From the NCBI GenBank assembly GCA_963797015.1, contig CAWCNV010000010.1, positions 62,001 through 126,000 on the forward strand: a stretch of 64,000 nucleotides of DNA. The letters run 5' to 3'. The DNA is from JBBPZA01 sp963797015. Lineage in GTDB: Bacteria > Actinomycetota > Thermoleophilia > Solirubrobacterales > Solirubrobacteraceae. Shown piece by piece: positions 63,460-64,000 of this stretch. The translations under genes and the position numbers were made by a program. The notes under the pieces are model-generated. The model made no database searches, was not told the DNA's origin, and was given only the letters and a program-made list of their open reading frames with translations. Every line of letters starts with the position of its first letter. Positions within the stretch are counted from its first letter, which is position 1.

Positions 63460-64000
63460 GAGTCGGGGTGGTCGGGCCGCGGCGGCGAGGGGTCGGCGGC
63501 CGAGGGGAAGTGGTCGGCCAGTGCGGCCACCACCCGCTCCGCCGCGTGGCCATCGCCGTAGAGCGGCGGGCGGCTCTGCGGCGGCGGGGTGGACAGGGCG
63601 CGCAGCGCGGCGCCGGCGTCGAGGTCGACGAGCGTGTTCCAGCCGGCCGCGACGGTCTCGGTCCATTCCGTGCGGTCGCGGAGCGTGAGGCACGGCACGC
63701 CGGCGAGGTAGGCCTCCTTCTGGACGCCGCCGGAATCGGTGAGCACGGCACGCGCGCCCAGCAGCAGAGCGGTGAAGTCCAGGTAGCCCAGCGGCGGCGC
63801 GAGCGTCAGGCCGTCGAGGCGCTCGAGCTCGCCGATCGCTCCCGCCGCCTCGAGCCGCGCGCGCGTCCGGGGATGCAGCGGGAGCACCGCGGGCGCGGGC
63901 AACGCCCCCAGTAGGGCGACGAGCGCCTGGAGCCGGGCGCGGTCGTCGACGTTGCCGGCGCGATGGGCGGTCACGAGCACGTACTCGCCGGCGCGCACGC
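63456..64000 (-). CDS. UDP-N-acetylglucosamine 2-epimerase-type enzyme, N-terminus outside window
   Basis: C-terminal 180 or so residues of a GT-B-fold 2-epimerase; the gene continues past the window end. VLVTAHRAGNVDD corresponds to the THRxENV motif, VLTDSGGVQKEAYLAGVPCL to the nucleotide-binding SGGxQEE, and LRDRTEWTETVAAGWNTLV to LRxxTERPE. With the dehydrogenase and acetyltransferase downstream it is probably the WbpI/WlbD-like step (UDP-GlcNAc3NAcA to the manno form). The C-terminus ends inside the arm of element B. Confidence 0.88.
   Translation of the reverse strand, partial: VRAGEYVLVTAHRAGNVDDRARLQALVALLGALPAPAVLPLHPRTRARLEAAGAIGELERLDGLTLAPPLGYLDFTALLLGARAVLTDSGGVQKEAYLAGVPCLTLRDRTEWTETVAAGWNTLVDLDAGAALRALSTPPPQSRPPLYGDGHAAERVVAALADHFPSAADPSPPRPDHPDS

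Overview
This is very GC-rich DNA from what looks like an actinobacterium, most plausibly of the Thermoleophilia/Solirubrobacterales type. That assignment is inferred from many GTG starts with 4-bp GTGA/ATGA overlaps, an F420-type luciferase-like enzyme, a class E sortase, an actinobacterial ArsC with an N-terminal helical domain, TreT plus OtsA trehalose genes, and a rpsF-ssb-rpsR-rplI-dnaB block. No ribosomal RNA, phage genes or CRISPR array were found.

Layout. 1-1472: tail of a siroheme-type precorrin-2 dehydrogenase, then moaC and mogA (molybdopterin). 1486-2873: a frameshifted FAD oxidoreductase. 2976-9015: a cytochrome c/tetrapyrrole block (ccmA, ccmB, ccmC, ccmD-like, hemA, hemC, and a cobA-hemD fusion). 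9123-13244: SAM hydrolase, birA, and a large superfamily II helicase. 13427-19998: thioredoxin-like, GalT-like, dtd, small secreted and unknown genes, an alkyl-DHAP-synthase-like flavoprotein, a stub of a lipid kinase, and a GMC oxidoreductase with a four-cysteine motif. 20050-26024: complete oligopeptide ABC importer on the minus strand. 26229-27284: LLM oxidoreductase.

27345-34034 is a 6.6-kb arsenic-resistance island bounded by a 42-bp direct repeat that is the 5' half of a tRNA-Arg(CCU) gene. The intact tRNA lies at the right end. The island carries divergent arsR-arsM and arsC-acr3-(small Cys protein)-gapdh-arsJ units plus a rhodanese, and no integrase. Arsenate would be reduced by ArsC and exported by ACR3, or converted by GAPDH to 1-arseno-3-phosphoglycerate and exported by ArsJ. 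Arsenite can also be methylated by ArsM.

34095-43863: two unknown overlapping genes, a tandem duplication of a small lipoprotein gene that also copied the pyrE 3' end, pyrE, L,D-transpeptidase, CPBP protease, HAD hydrolase, PBP1A, infA, thiL. 43946-52326: sortase, a degenerate M28-like membrane protein, a two-component system, inositol-phosphatase-like, TreT and OtsA. 53178-58873: rpsF, ssb, rpsR, rplI, dnaB (frameshifted), dnaC/dnaI-like, purA. 58897-64000: GGDEF/HD-GYP protein, membrane protein, and surface-sugar genes (acetyltransferase, dehydrogenase, 2-epimerase cut by the window end).

Two things stand out. One is the tRNA-bounded arsenic island with an atypical 5'-half tRNA repeat. The other is a pair of related intergenic elements (37515-37701 and 63289-63459) whose arms differ in sequence but keep pairing, with every non-Watson-Crick pair a G-U wobble on the plus strand, as expected for a structured RNA. 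Four single-base insertions break otherwise intact genes, two of them normally essential, and are probably sequence errors.
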